From: Morinoia aosen
Lineage: Eukaryota > Arthropoda > Malacostraca > Amphipoda > Talitridae
Assembly: GCA_030386875.1 (NCBI GenBank)
Contig: CM059567.1
Coordinates: forward strand, 56,094,020 to 56,158,019
Length of the DNA: 64,000 nucleotides
Direction of reading: 5' to 3'
Below, in pieces: positions 45,477 to 56,425 of the stretch (within the stretch, counting starts at the first letter, position 1; each line of letters begins with the position of its first letter). The notes under the pieces are model-generated. The model saw only the letters and a list, made by a program, of their open reading frames with translations. It did no database searches and was not told the origin of the DNA. A program made the translations under genes and the position numbers.

Positions 45477-46376
45477 TGTAGCATTAGCTACAAAGAGTAT
45501 AATTCTAAAATTTCTCATTAGCACTTAAATAGCATAATTATTGGCATTAAAAATCTTACTCTAAATTATTATTAATAATTTTCTACTTATAATTAGTAAT
45601 CCTTGAAGTTTTTGTGTAAATGCATGAGATATAAAATAACGGTCGACATTTTCGAGTTTGAAGCCTTTGAAATTGGCAACACCGCGCGGGACGCCTTGTT
45701 TGAGCGTCACTCTCACGTGCGTCTTTAGCTTGTGCGTTACAGCGTTCTTATCCTCGACGGCACCAAACGCCACAACACACATTCCCTGGGCCTGAGCTTT
45801 ACAAGTTGTAAATTCACGTGGCATATTATCTCTCACTAAAACATCGAGTTACACCACGTAAATTGCCTATCTGTGACGTGAGACGGTCTGACCTTTGGTC
45901 ATATATCACATTGCAATCTCTTAGTTCGGAGCTAGTAGAGCCTAGTACATTACAACTAATGGCTAATTAATCTACCCGCTCAACACGACAACTTGCTTTT
46001 CACATCGTGGAATTATTCTAAAGTCTGAACCCATAAATAGTGACTCATCCACACGTCACGGGTGGAATTGATATTCTGTCAGTCGCTAAAATTAAACAGA
46101 CTGTGAACCTCCACAAACACACTCACTTACACCTGGCCAACGTCATCGCTCGGCGGACCTCGCCTGCACGGAGTTTCCCATCTAAGAGAAGATCGTCCGA
46201 AGTCAAGCACGCCATCGGTCATCACGGCTTCCTTCAATAAAAATATCCAAGCTGAGTTTTCCCATAAAGTGTCTTATTATCCCTCTCTTGCAACTTCGAA
46301 AACACTATCGAGAAAATGTTTAAGATTGGATGTTAATAACTATCTAAGTTGAACCATTTACCCACCAATCTAAACA
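45477..46376 (+). repeat. 3' LTR
   Basis: 900 bp, TGTAGC to CTAAACA, followed by the GTAC duplication. Differs from the 5' LTR by scattered single-base changes and small indels. Confidence 0.93.
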
Positions 46377-46547
46377 GTACAAGCACAAAAACATAAATTT
46401 GAGAGTATTGATAATAAACAAATTAATAATTCAAATATTTATATTTCCGGTACAAGAAATAAACAAAGTGCAACATACCAGATCAGATTTTTAGAATGTT
46501 TAGGAGTGCAGGTGTAAATTTTAAGCAAACCATGAAAGGTTATTTAA

Positions 46548-49500
46548 CAGAATTCCTGGATTAATTTTTGCAGCTCAATTAATTCTGAAACTCCCATTGG
46601 TACACTTTGGAAACGAGTTAAATGCTTAAAAAATCCCTTCAAGAGAGAATCCCGTCCATTCATTCTTCCTGGTAACATGATCACTGACGCTAATGCTAAA
46701 GCAAATGCACTTGCATGCCACTATGAAAAAGTTCTTGCATCTCCAGTCCCTCGTCCATTCCCAACCTACATCCTCCTACCCCTAGCTCTTGCCTTGAGCG
46801 AAGAACATACCAGTCCAATAAATGAACCCTTTTCATTCAACGAAATGAATCGGTGCATAAGCTCTCTAAAACCTGTCTCTCCTGGCCTTGACAGAGTACA
46901 CAACAAACTCCTTGCTAACCTCCCTACTGAACACAAACTCTGGCTGCTGTCTATTTTCAACTCAAGCCTGCAGAATGCAACTATCCCTAAGGAATGGAAG
47001 TCCAGTCTCATAATACCCATCTTGAAGCCTAGCAAACCTCCAACTAGTGTGAAATCCTATCGCCCCATTGCTTTGTTGTCATGCACAGTCAAGCTACTGG
47101 AATCTATGATTAACAAACGCATATACTATACTCTTGAGCAAAACAAATTCCTGCGACCAACCCAGGCTGGGTTCCGTAGTAGGATGTCTGCCTTAGATCA
47201 GGTTGTTAGAATAGAGACGGCCATTCGCACTGCTCTGGAATGTAGGAAAGTTTTACTGGTGGTATTCTGTGACCTCAGCAGTGCTTTTGACACTGTTTGG
47301 CACACTGGTTTGCTGTACAAGCTAAGCCAGTGCGGGATACGAGGGGCAATGCTCAGGTGGTTAAGGGAGTACCTCAATGAGAGAAATTTCCAAGTTCTTT
47401 TTGAGGGAGAGCTCTCAACAGGCAAAAATGCAAAATCTGGTGTCCCACAGGGAGCAATTCTGTCTCCTGTGCTATTCAATGTGATGATGAAAGACATCCC
47501 TTCGGAGACAGGAGTTCATGCAACTGAATATGCTGATGATGTTAGCTTCTTTACTAGTCACTCTGACATAGCAACAGCCACTGCAAGACTGCAGTCCCAA
47601 ATCACCTCTTTCTACAACTGGACCAAACAATGGGGATTGACCTTAAACCTCCAGAAAACTAAAATAATGTGCTTTACCAATAAACGAATAGTTCCTCATC
47701 CCATCAACATTGATGGCCAACCTCTGGAATATGTTCCTCATTACAGGTACCTCGGTGTTGTACTGGACGCCCCTCGACTACGCTGGGAACCCCAAATTGC
47801 CCATCTTAAAACAGCATGTCTTCCTCTAATTAACCTCCTGCAATCTATTTCTCACAGACAATGGGGATCTGACCGTATGCTCCTGCTCAAACTGTATAAA
47901 ATTCTGATTCGCAGTCGGCTAGATTATGCGGCTCCTGTGTACGCGACTGCAGCCCCTTCTGTCTTGTCTAAGCTTGATGTGTTACAGAATAACTGTCTCC
48001 GAATTGCTACGGGAGCCCGGAGAACTACACCAATCAGTTCTCTACAGGTTGAGTCAAATATCCCTCCTCTGGATATTCATAGAGAACTGGTAATGTGTAA
48101 ATATTACTGTAGACTGATCCAGCTTCCGATATGCCCTGTAATCCATGACCTCTTTAAAACCCACCACCAAATCGCAGAACCCCTACGAACCACCAATCTT
48201 CTGCCTTCGTTTGTTTCTAAAACCAGAACCATATTTACTAATTTCAGCCTGAGCTATCCCAAACTTCTGACCTCTCCACTAATATCTCCATTGCCCCCCT
48301 GGTATAATGCAGAAGAGCACATACTCACAGATTTTGCATCAACTCCCGTTTCTTCTATGACTCCTGACATGGTGAAAAAACTTTTTCAGGATTTAATTAA
48401 TACTAAGTTCTCTGGGTTCATTACCATCTACACTGATGGATCACGGGTAACCGAGCCGGCCTGGTCTACATCATCAGCAGTAGTAGTCCCAAGCAGAGGG
48501 GTGCTCCTAAACTGGAAACTCCGCCCGGAAATTCAAGTAATTGAATCAGAGCTCTACGCCATATTTGAATCTCTGGTATGGGTGCAAAATAATGTGCTTC
48601 ATGGGGAAAAGGTAGCAATATTTACTGATTCACGAGCATCTTTATTTCTGATAAGAAACAGGAGGCCCAAAAATTACCTCCCGCTGGTGTTTAAAATCCA
48701 AAACAACTTACTCATGCTGAGCAGATCCCATGACGTAAAATTGCAGTTTGTGCCTGGACACAAGAACCTGGCAGGAAACGAAGCAGCAGACCGTGCTGCT
48801 CAGGAAGCCCACTCATTACGGTACCGTACAATTACTGCTGCCTCCAAGGAAGAAACGGTGAGCTTGATTCATGATCTTCTGTTTGCGTACTGGAATAGTA
48901 GGTGGCAAAATAATGTGAGAGATACAGGGAGGGGCCTCTTCCTTGCTCGAATAAAAGACTCAGTAGGATGGTGGCCATGGGCCCATCACAGAAATCGCAG
49001 TGTAGAGACAGCTATAGCCAGACTTCGTCTTGGTCATGCAGGTGTCAGGGCTCACTTAGCTAGATTTGGAATGATTGATAGCCCGTTGTGTCCGTGTGGT
49101 AATGTAGAGACTATAGATCATTTTTTGCTGTCATGTCCTCTGCGAGCTTTGGAACGTACTAATCTGACTAACACCCTTGTTACCTTAAGAGTACCTCTAT
49201 CATTGAAAAATATCCTTGGAGGAGGCCCTTTCCAAGTTCCAATACAGGAACAAATAATTAATGCAGTGGCCAAATTCTTGAGAGACTCGAATGCCTTGAA
49301 TGCCATTTGAGAATTGTTACCTAAGATTATTGCCTTTGTTGCTAGAAGTATCATTTCTACTATGTTATACAGCTATTGTTTGTTCTCATGTTCTTGTCTC
49401 ATGTTTCCTCATCCCATGAATAGAACCATATCGTTTCTACTATCTTTCATGACCTATTCACTCTGAGAAAGTAGACTAATATGTGACTACCACCCATGGG

Positions 49501-50401
49501 CACTAACTGAATATGTCAGCTCCCAGATCGTTTTTTTTTTTTTTTTTTTTTAGCTCAATGATGGGGGAGGATGGAAGCCCTCTACGCAGTGTTACTTCTG
49601 TTACTCGATGATAGCTATGTATTTTTAGGGCACTTGCGGCACTGTCTTATGTAAAGAGAATTTTCACTCTCCATCAACATCATTGATAGCTGTAAATTAA
49701 CTCCCTTTTCTTTCTCCCTCAGAGTCCTGTCCACAGGAGTTTCCTTTGTTTATCAGTAACAGTAGAGTAAATTTTTCATTTGAAATTGCCACATTGGTAT
49801 CAGGAAGCTCCAGGCTGCACCGTCCCAGGCTGGACCTTCAATTAAGCCCGGTATACTCATGTGTGACACAAGTTAAGGCATGCCCTAGTTACTAACATAC
49901 ACTTAAGTACTGTGCCTTGTTTGTCCAATTCTGTGAAAGTACATCTAAAGTAAGGGGTGGGAAAAAAGTGAAATATACTGAGAGCTAACGAACGTTTGAA
50001 ATGTGTAGTGTAGTAACATACTATAGCCAGGCGTGATATCGTCTTGGAAGATTATAGATGATGAAACTACAATATGGCCGGGCGCACTGCGTTGGTACCT
50101 CGGGGGTTTCAGCGTGGGTAAGGCGTCCGGCCATAAATGGGTGGGCAGCTGAAACCCCTATGGGGTTAGGCTGCTCAGTGCGTCTGAATGTGTATTATGT
50201 ACAAGACCTCAATTGCGTGACAATTATAATCTTGACCTGCAATACTATTAATGAACAACTCCAAGTTCTGCATAGTGAAACTTTTTTCCCTTCTGTCAAA
50301 CCAGACCCAGCTCTGACGAGAGAAACATACGTTCAGCCGTGGAGCTGCATGGAGACCTCTTCGAAGCTCCAATAACCATCAACTAAAAAAAAAAAAAAAA
50401 A
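46548..50401 (+). mobile_element. 5'-truncated LINE with RNase H (I/Nimb-like)
   Basis: Open coding from 46548, before the first ATG (SWINFCSSINSETPIGTLWK, a usual LINE segment between endonuclease and RT). It continues through RT and RNase H to 49310, then about 1.07 kb of 3' UTR, and ends in a 17-base A run at 50385-50401. A 21-base T run is at 49531-49551. The endonuclease and ORF1 are absent. The 3' UTR has a perfect 11-bp hairpin stem (GGGGTTTCAGC at 50103-50113 with GCTGAAACCCC at 50148-50158). Assigning the UTR end to the A run is an inference. Confidence 0.78.
46677..49310 (+). CDS. Reverse transcriptase-RNase H polyprotein of I/Nimb-like LINE
   Basis: 877 uninterrupted codons from this ATG (the true coding starts upstream). 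RT motifs in order: LKPVSPGLDRVHNKLL, SYRPIALLSCTVKLLE, FLRPTQAGFRSRMSALDQ, VFCDLSSAFDTVWH, KSGVPQGAILSPVLFN, EYADDVSFF with the catalytic Asp pair, WGLTLNLQKTKIMCF, YRYLGVVLD. RNase H: TIYTDGSRV, ESELYAIFESL, IFTDSRASLF, FVPGHKNLAGNEAADRAA (Asp, Glu, Asp, Asp). C-terminal zinc-like motif CPCGNVETIDHFLLSC. All catalytic residues are present, so this part looks undamaged; the missing endonuclease makes the copy non-autonomous. Confidence 0.9.
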   Translation: MITDANAKANALACHYEKVLASPVPRPFPTYILLPLALALSEEHTSPINEPFSFNEMNRCISSLKPVSPGLDRVHNKLLANLPTEHKLWLLSIFNSSLQNATIPKEWKSSLIIPILKPSKPPTSVKSYRPIALLSCTVKLLESMINKRIYYTLEQNKFLRPTQAGFRSRMSALDQVVRIETAIRTALECRKVLLVVFCDLSSAFDTVWHTGLLYKLSQCGIRGAMLRWLREYLNERNFQVLFEGELSTGKNAKSGVPQGAILSPVLFNVMMKDIPSETGVHATEYADDVSFFTSHSDIATATARLQSQITSFYNWTKQWGLTLNLQKTKIMCFTNKRIVPHPINIDGQPLEYVPHYRYLGVVLDAPRLRWEPQIAHLKTACLPLINLLQSISHRQWGSDRMLLLKLYKILIRSRLDYAAPVYATAAPSVLSKLDVLQNNCLRIATGARRTTPISSLQVESNIPPLDIHRELVMCKYYCRLIQLPICPVIHDLFKTHHQIAEPLRTTNLLPSFVSKTRTIFTNFSLSYPKLLTSPLISPLPPWYNAEEHILTDFASTPVSSMTPDMVKKLFQDLINTKFSGFITIYTDGSRVTEPAWSTSSAVVVPSRGVLLNWKLRPEIQVIESELYAIFESLVWVQNNVLHGEKVAIFTDSRASLFLIRNRRPKNYLPLVFKIQNNLLMLSRSHDVKLQFVPGHKNLAGNEAADRAAQEAHSLRYRTITAASKEETVSLIHDLLFAYWNSRWQNNVRDTGRGLFLARIKDSVGWWPWAHHRNRSVETAIARLRLGHAGVRAHLARFGMIDSPLCPCGNVETIDHFLLSCPLRALERTNLTNTLVTLRVPLSLKNILGGGPFQVPIQEQIINAVAKFLRDSNALNAI

Positions 50402-50852
50402 GGTTATTTAGGTTGTGTTTATGGTTGGTCATAAAAATGCTAAAAGAAGAACAGAAAAATGAACCTGGCCAGAAGTGTAAAAGATTTGCTAATATATAAG
50501 ATCAGGATTCGCATTTGCCGGTCCACCGTACAGTGAGGCTGAAACATGAAGAGAGAATTGTATAAAAGCATTGAAAATGGACTTCGATCTTGCCATTGAG
50601 AGCAAAAAGAGTATATATTGAATTATAATCTGTAAAACTATAATATATCTTTTACGGAATTTGATAATGTGACTCCTAAATAAAAGTTTTGCTTAAGTTG
50701 CGTAGATCTCGGTTGCAGACTAATTTTAAAAAACTTTCGCCCCTACTATGGGAAGTATTTGTCCGCAAGTGAGGGTTGAATTGAAACCATAGTGTGTGCA
50801 ACCGGAACATTTGAAACGAAGTTGCGTAGATTCTGTTCTGTTCTAAATGCTC
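50402..50852. other. No gene recognised, between two LINEs
   Basis: Flank of the A tail on the left and of the truncated CR1 copy on the right. No coding support. Confidence 0.45.
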
Positions 50853-51327
50853 TAAGATACCATATGAGTTCTATAAATGTGGAGGAGAGAGTGTGGTCAG
50901 TATGTTGAAATGTTTATTTGATGAGATATGGAAGAGTGAAAGAGTACCGGATGACTGGAACAAGTGTAATGTAGTTCTGTTGCATAAGGGTGGACATAAG
51001 AGTATGAAAGAACTTAAAAATTACAGACCAATTGCACTGGGTGACACCGTATGTAAGATCTTTTGTGGTATTTTGAATGAGAGAATGAAAAATTTAGTTG
51101 AGGAATTAGGAGTCCTGGGAGAAGAACAGAATGGTTTTAGGCAAGATAGACGGGGGGAGGATAATCTGTTTGTAGTGAGTGAAATTATTGAGCGAATGAA
51201 GAAGGATAACAAGAAGGTATATTTAGCATTCCTGGATATTGAAAAGGCGTATGACAGAGTGGATCGGGTTAGGCTGTTTGAAATTTTGAGAAAAGTTGGT
51301 TTTAGCAGAAAAATAGTGAACATTGTA
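50853..51327 (+). pseudogene. CR1-type LINE copy 1, N-terminal RT part
   Basis: Starts abruptly inside the RT domain. Reads MLKCLFDEIWKSERVPDDW, LKNYRPIALGDTVCK, EEQNGFRQDRRGEDNLF and LAFLDIEKAYDRVD (first catalytic Asp), up to FSRKIVNIV, where a TA-flanked element interrupts it at 51328. The rest resumes at 56426. The first 383 bases (50853-51235) are almost identical to 61084-61466. Everything upstream (endonuclease, ORF1) is missing. Confidence 0.92.
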
Positions 51328-51584
51328 GGGTAATTCATCAAATATCGAACAGAAATCACGTGTGTCTAGAAACAACCTTCATAAATCGGTAACTTTTGCT
51401 CTGAATAACTCTTGCGGGCCTCAAGGTTATTCTTGAACAGTTGCTTTCTTGTTCTGTGATGTCGCTTGAAAGACAACGTAGATTATTGAAATGTATTTAT
51501 TGTTCTAAAAATCGAATTCTTTAGTAACATAATTTCATCAATATCGAACAGGAATCGAACAAGAATTTTGATTCGAACAGGATG

Positions 51585-51760
51585 GTTTGTCAATTAGTTC
51601 TCTTCGTATGGAACTTTTGTTAGACTATTAGCACGCCACGTATGGTTTGTCTATTAGTATGCCTTGTATATTTTGTCCATTAATATGCCTCGTATGGTCT
51701 ATTTATTTGTACACCTCATGTGGCCACTTGGAAAATAAACGTTTTTCTTTCTTTTTTTTC
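51585..51760 (+). repeat. Dispersed repeat R3, 5'-truncated copy
   Basis: GGATGGTTTGTCAATTAGT, GTATGGAAC, CGTATGGTTTGTCTATTAG, then GGAAAATAAACGTTTTTC and a T-rich end. It matches the 3' part of 17575-18415 and lies inside the 5.1-kb TIR element. Confidence 0.8.
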
Positions 51761-51785
51761 TTTTGTGCACTGGATTTTCTTGGAA

Positions 51786-52085
51786 GTGGTCGCGGTGGCA
51801 CATCGGTTAAGGGATCGGACTTGTATGTTGGAGTCGCGGGTTCGTATCCCGGCGCTGGCGCTGCGATTTTCCCCGTTGGGTATAAGGGAAAGCTCAAGCA
51901 CAATACCCCACTCGACCCAGGTGTCGGAAATGGGTACCGGCTTTACGGGGGAACCGTCATGGTGTCCTATATATAGTGTTAGTTATAAGACATTTGAAAA
52001 ACCAATGCTTAAGATCATTTGTATCAGGCTTGATTGGAAATAAAGCATCCCAAAGATGCCGATGTTTGTTTTGTTTGTTTGTTTG
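51786..52085 (+). mobile_element. tRNA-derived SINE, best-preserved copy (copy 3)
   Basis: A box region GGTGGCACATCGGTTAAGGG (about 51795-51812) and B box GGTTCGTATCC (51839-51849), a ~200-bp body with GTACCGGCTTTACGGGGG, and a tail with GGCTTGATTGGAAATAAAGC that ends in (GTTT)n near 52085. It is the reference for the three other copies. The head is not a working tRNA. It lies inside the 5.1-kb element. Confidence 0.88.
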
Positions 52086-52269
52086 AAATAACTGTCTCAT
52101 TACTTATTTTCAAGATGCATTTGAATGGAGAGTTATCAAAATTTGAATATGATGTCGATGTTTCATTTGCAGTGTTTGTTGAACCATCATTGTGATCATC
52201 AACCTGTGTGACCTTTTTTGGAGTAGAGTGTAAAGCACTCGTCAATGAATTATTATTGATGCTTGCCAA
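52086..52269 (-). other. Possible coding remnant inside the 5.1-kb element
   Basis: Minus-strand frame MASINNNSLTSALHSTPKK and TQVDDHNDGSTNTANETST, cut by the SINE at 52085. It is Ser/Asn/Thr-rich and could be the start of a decayed element protein. No family recognised. Confidence 0.2.
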
Positions 52270-55039
52270 GGTGGAATATCAGGGAACTTTATTATGACCA
52301 GACACAATGGCACATCTGAACTATGAGTAGCAGTCACACGAACTTTTGTGAACTATTTCTATCCTTCCTGAAAATTTCAATCGGCACCCTATTTTCGATC
52401 AATAGTGACCACAAATAGGTAATTAACATGTTATAATAAGGGACATATCATGAAAACGCTAATTTCATGCAGCTTTCCCATGAAAAGTCGAAGAATAAAC
52501 TACGATAAGACAGAGCGTCGACATAATCCCCGTACGACAGTTTGAAGGTAACTGAATCGCTGTGAGCCCGTGAGTCCGTGACGTCAAAACGAACGTGAAA
52601 TGAACTTACGTTCGTTCAAATGATTACACATCGTATTAAAATGCATTTTTACACCATAATTCTTTCAGTATTTGGGCGTATCCTAATGTCATTGGAAAGA
52701 AAAAACTTTCAGCTTTACGAAGAGGTAATTTTTCATGGAAAAAAAATATTTATAAGTACTTTTATTAGTTATTGTTCCCTGCACACCGTAGCAGACAGAA
52801 TAAACTCCAGTCTTTTCAAAGGAAGAAATTAGCCTTGCGATCAAGTTCAGGGCATAAAAACCACTTGCTGAATGTAAATGAACTACGGAGTGCGGAGAAG
52901 TTCCTTTGACATCATTCCGATGTTTCTATCCTGCAGCAACAATTTTTCAGTGTGTATGCGGTGTAATGTACTGACGTTAAATTAAGGATATAATGATGTA
53001 TTGCATTGTAATGAGATATATAAAATTTGAATCCCATGAACGTGGTACGAAATAGTTGAAATGTAAATCAAGTTTTCCCCTTATATTGTTCGTAAAATCC
53101 CATAATATATATGTTTGCATTGAAGTGCTTAGATTGCGAATTTTTATTTATGAATAGAAATTCGTTATATCAAGTTAATGATAATCAAGATTTTGCCAGC
53201 CAAATAAATGACTATGTTTTAACATCATTCATCGGGAATAGAAATGTAAAAAGTTCGATTCGCGACTCATTCATCTAAAATAGCTACAAAAGTCTGTAAG
53301 ACAAATTAAAACCATTTAATTTCTGTGCTCACATTTGTGAATGAAATACTCTAATTTTCTAGTGACATGAGCACAAAAACAATAAGGTCATCAATGCTAA
53401 ATATCCCACGGGCTACTGCATTTACTTAAGACAAAGTCTAATAAAGTGTAATAATTATTTTGTGATAAATACGACTACCTATTAGACAATTTTGGCTAGA
53501 TTTTTATTTATTAACTACAAAAGAATAAGTTTACATGATGTTTTACATTAAAAAAATCTTGATTTGCCATAAAATATAAATGGTTTGATTTGACAAACAT
53601 ATTTTAATCAAAGCCACTTGATAAACTTCCACGAAAAATCTGTAGCTAGGCTATTTCATTTTTTCAAATCGTTTACATGCATATTTGATACGTAGGAATA
53701 AAAGATGTCGAATGACGACCTCATACTCATAAGCGCAGAATTTTTCAATCGATATACTATTTTCATTATTAACCCCTGATATCCAAGTTCCTAAGCTCAT
53801 ATTTCAACGTAAGTGCGCACTAATAAAAATGTTGTCAACAATGCATCGTCACTGGTATTATATTATTTTAATTTGTAGCTATACGAATTATGAAACCTCG
53901 ACTACTGCATGAGAGCTAAAGCTTTTTTTACTCTTTTCTCTCAATAATTGTTTTCGACAATTGAAATGAGTATTAAGATACAAGCATGCTCATCTACTAT
54001 GTATCTTTATTGCATGATATTTTATTAACAAAATGATCGTTTTGTACATTTTTTTGGAAACAAACTGCTCAGAATTATTTTTTTGTCTCACATTATATTC
54101 ACAAGTTACAAAAATAGAAGAGTGCCTTGCAAGTAATGGCCTGCAAATAACATTTTATTTTCCTATTTTTTGTTTTCTAAGATCGGAAATAAGTTTTTTT
54201 CAAATGACGCTTTCCAATTTCATTTGGTATACATATGAATAAATGCAAATTCATGTTGAGAGCGAGATACTTTATAGCATACGTTGCACGTTCGTTCAAC
54301 TAAATCAGGTTCGAAGACTTTTGCGATATTACAGAAATAATTGAAGATTTGTGTGCACAGAGCCCATCAAAACTGAAGGCAATGGATGCTCGAATAGTTT
54401 GACAGAGCACGTAAAGATTTTAATTGGTGGAAAATATTATTAAATAGCATATCTTTCTGAACAATCATGTTTCGATTATGAGCATGTAATAATTACCTGC
54501 AATGCAGGATGCACCACCTTGTGAATTTACCCATCTAGATCTTGTGTGTGCCCATAAAAAATTTTTATTTCTACTACAATGATACCTCATTTTCAATATA
54601 CTTCAAACAGTGAGATTATACAACTTTTTTACACTCATTAGTACTGTCACCGGCACCTGAGGAAAATTATATTTTAGCTACACGGGCTTAGCGAAAAGGG
54701 ATGTCTCTATTCTTTTCATAAAATTAAAGTGTTTGCAAAATGCTATGAACATTATAGCTAAATACTCCAAATAACATGCATATATAGAATTGAGTTAGCA
54801 GCGAGACTATGAGGGAAATATTGTATTTTTTGCGCAATTCTGAAATGCGCTCTTTTTTACAGGTTCTCGTATTAATTAGAAATAATTAGAAATGTAAAAT
54901 ATAAGTTTTGCACCTCTATATCAATCCATCCAAGTTGTTCAAATTCATTGCTTCATTTGGTAATTTCCTCAACACTCATAAATATTAACGCCTTGAATTT
55001 ATACCTCCTCTGGATGATTATTATTTTAGTGATTATTCA
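52270..55039. other. Interior of the 5.1-kb element, no gene recognised
   Basis: Very AT-rich, dense in stops on both strands. I looked for transposase-like blocks (DDE spacing, zinc fingers, helix-turn-helix) and found none that I could support. Confidence 0.4.
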
Positions 55040-55165
55040 AAACGTATAATGGTATGCGTCTCTCAGACATTCGGATTTCGGACAGTCCGATCTCGAAAGT
55101 TGTGAGGTGCGAAGGCCGATACTAAAGCTCTGACGCTGTCGCCACTCGACTTCAAGTTCAAGTGA
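55040..55165 (+). repeat. CR1-type LINE 3'-end remnant
   Basis: CTCTGACGCTGTCGCCACTCG then ACTTCAAGTTCAAG resembles the 3' end of the CR1 copy at 58070-58112 (CCCCGACACTGTCGGCCCTC then AAGTTCAAGTTCAAG). It is probably a very short 5'-truncated insertion of the same or a sister family. Confidence 0.5.
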
Positions 55166-56108
55166 TTGAGCTTGCAAGGGTTTTTCAACATTTGTGTTGT
55201 GATTCACTAGGTTTGTCACTGCTTATATTTTATGTTCATATTTTTGAGGTATAGTTATATGATGCGATAATTTGAGAGAAGTGCTAGTATTAAACTCAGA
55301 GTGAGGACATTTAAATGCTCTTTCAATGATGAAGGGTGTGTTTTACTTCGAAGGTAACGCAATTGGGTTTATTCAAAGAATATCCTTAAAAGACAAGAAT
55401 GTTGAATTTTACAGAGAGCAATGGAAAATTGAAGTTGTTTAAGAACTCAAGCACTAACTAAACTGAATTCAATTTTTGAAAGTTTGAAATCCTTGATTAT
55501 TTACTGATAAATAGTCTGAAAATTCACCAAATGACAGTGAAAACATCGATCAAATCACAATAAAAAATTTAAAACATGCAAATGACTCTAAATATTATTG
55601 TTCATATTAACCATCCATCATAAAATGGGGAAAAAAGTGAACTATTTTTACGGTCATTCAAAAAATTTTTTGAACTTTTTGCTAATTTGTGCCATCCAAT
55701 CCTCAAATTACACCCTGATGCTTGCATCAATTTTCTTGGCAAGGGATTGATCATCAGTAAATGTAGCCAGACAAATCATTGATGATCTTGAGGGCTTTGG
55801 AACACCAGCAGATGATTGATAGCCCCTCACCAGAATTCCCATCTTCAACTATTCAATGTTATTATCAAGCGTTAATACAATATTTTAATGAAACAAAACA
55901 GGCGTTCAATAGATCGATTCAGTTATTTAAAAGAATTAAGAATCGAAAAGCTTTGTTCGAGGCATAAATTCATGATTTTTAAGGAATTTTGATTCGAACA
56001 CCTTTGTTCAGTATTTAATACTGACATGAAAAAGGAACTGAATGTCGAACATGGAATAATTATCAAGTTTTTGGCAGAAAAGAAAAAAATACAGTAACAG
56101 AACATCAT
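55166..56108. other. Interior of the 5.1-kb element, no gene recognised
   Basis: AT-rich. A 62-codon plus frame (55779-55967, MMILRALEHQQMIDSPSPEF) and minus frames are short and without recognisable similarity. Confidence 0.35.
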
Positions 56109-56288
56109 ATGACAACACTACTCTCTAGTTATGACGGGAGGTTGACGGTGACCCAACAACAATTAAACCGTCGCAATTTTCCCGAGGTGCGTAAGATTTT
56201 TCGAGTGAAAAAATTCGACCAATTTGTAAGGGTCATACAGAAAATGCGTTCGCAACAGCTGGTAGCAGTTTGCAGCTCACAGAAATGA
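56109..56288 (+). other. Small basic frame near the right end of the 5.1-kb element
   Basis: 59 codons: MTTLLSSYDGRLTVTQQQL, NRRNFPEVRKIFRVKKFDQF, ending VAVCSSQK. Basic and without low complexity, unlike its surroundings. It could be a leftover of a transposase; no family recognised. Confidence 0.2.
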
Positions 56289-56425
56289 GTTTTTATCACT
56301 GAAATAGGAGTTTTAGATGTAAGATCACTGGCACTGAGCAAGTTTGGATGCTTACTAAATTTATTACGCGCATATTTCCAAAGTTGTTCGATAATCAGTT
56401 CAGTTCGATATTTGATGAATTACCC

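Larger units (their letters stand above)
37728..46376 (+). mobile_element. Full-length Ty3/gypsy LTR retrotransposon, CsRn1-like
   Basis: 8649 bp, flanked by the 4-bp target duplication GTAC (37724-37727 and 46377-46380). It has ~900-bp LTRs starting TGTAGC and ending CA, a tRNA-Trp-like primer site, gag, then pol in the order protease-RT-RNase H-integrase, and a G-run polypurine tract. The Cys-His-Cys-Cys Gag finger and Trp primer are marks of the CsRn1 group. No env-like frame is present. The copy is disabled by a gag frameshift, an in-frame stop before integrase, a MITE in gag and a nested solo LTR in the pol C-terminus. The LTRs differ at roughly 15-20 positions by hand count, so the insertion is fairly young. 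Confidence 0.92.
51328..56425. mobile_element. 5.1-kb TIR element with TA target duplication, inserted in a LINE
   Basis: Ends are perfect inverted repeats of 23 bases starting GGGTAATTCATCAAATATC, flanked by TA at 51326-51327 and 56426-56427. Removing element plus one TA restores an unbroken RT reading frame (IV then QSLYENTSAIYRL). A degenerate echo of the end (TAATTTCATCAATATCGAAC) lies inside at about 51530. No intact transposase is visible: only short frames, the largest about 80 codons. It carries an R3 fragment, a SINE and a LINE-tail remnant. It is either a decayed autonomous element or a large non-autonomous one; the superfamily is not assigned beyond the TA target. Confidence 0.85.

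Noticed and set aside
51786..51870. tRNA-like A and B boxes considered as a tRNA gene
   Set aside because: They are followed by a ~200-bp body and (GTTT)n tail repeated at three other places, so it is a SINE head.
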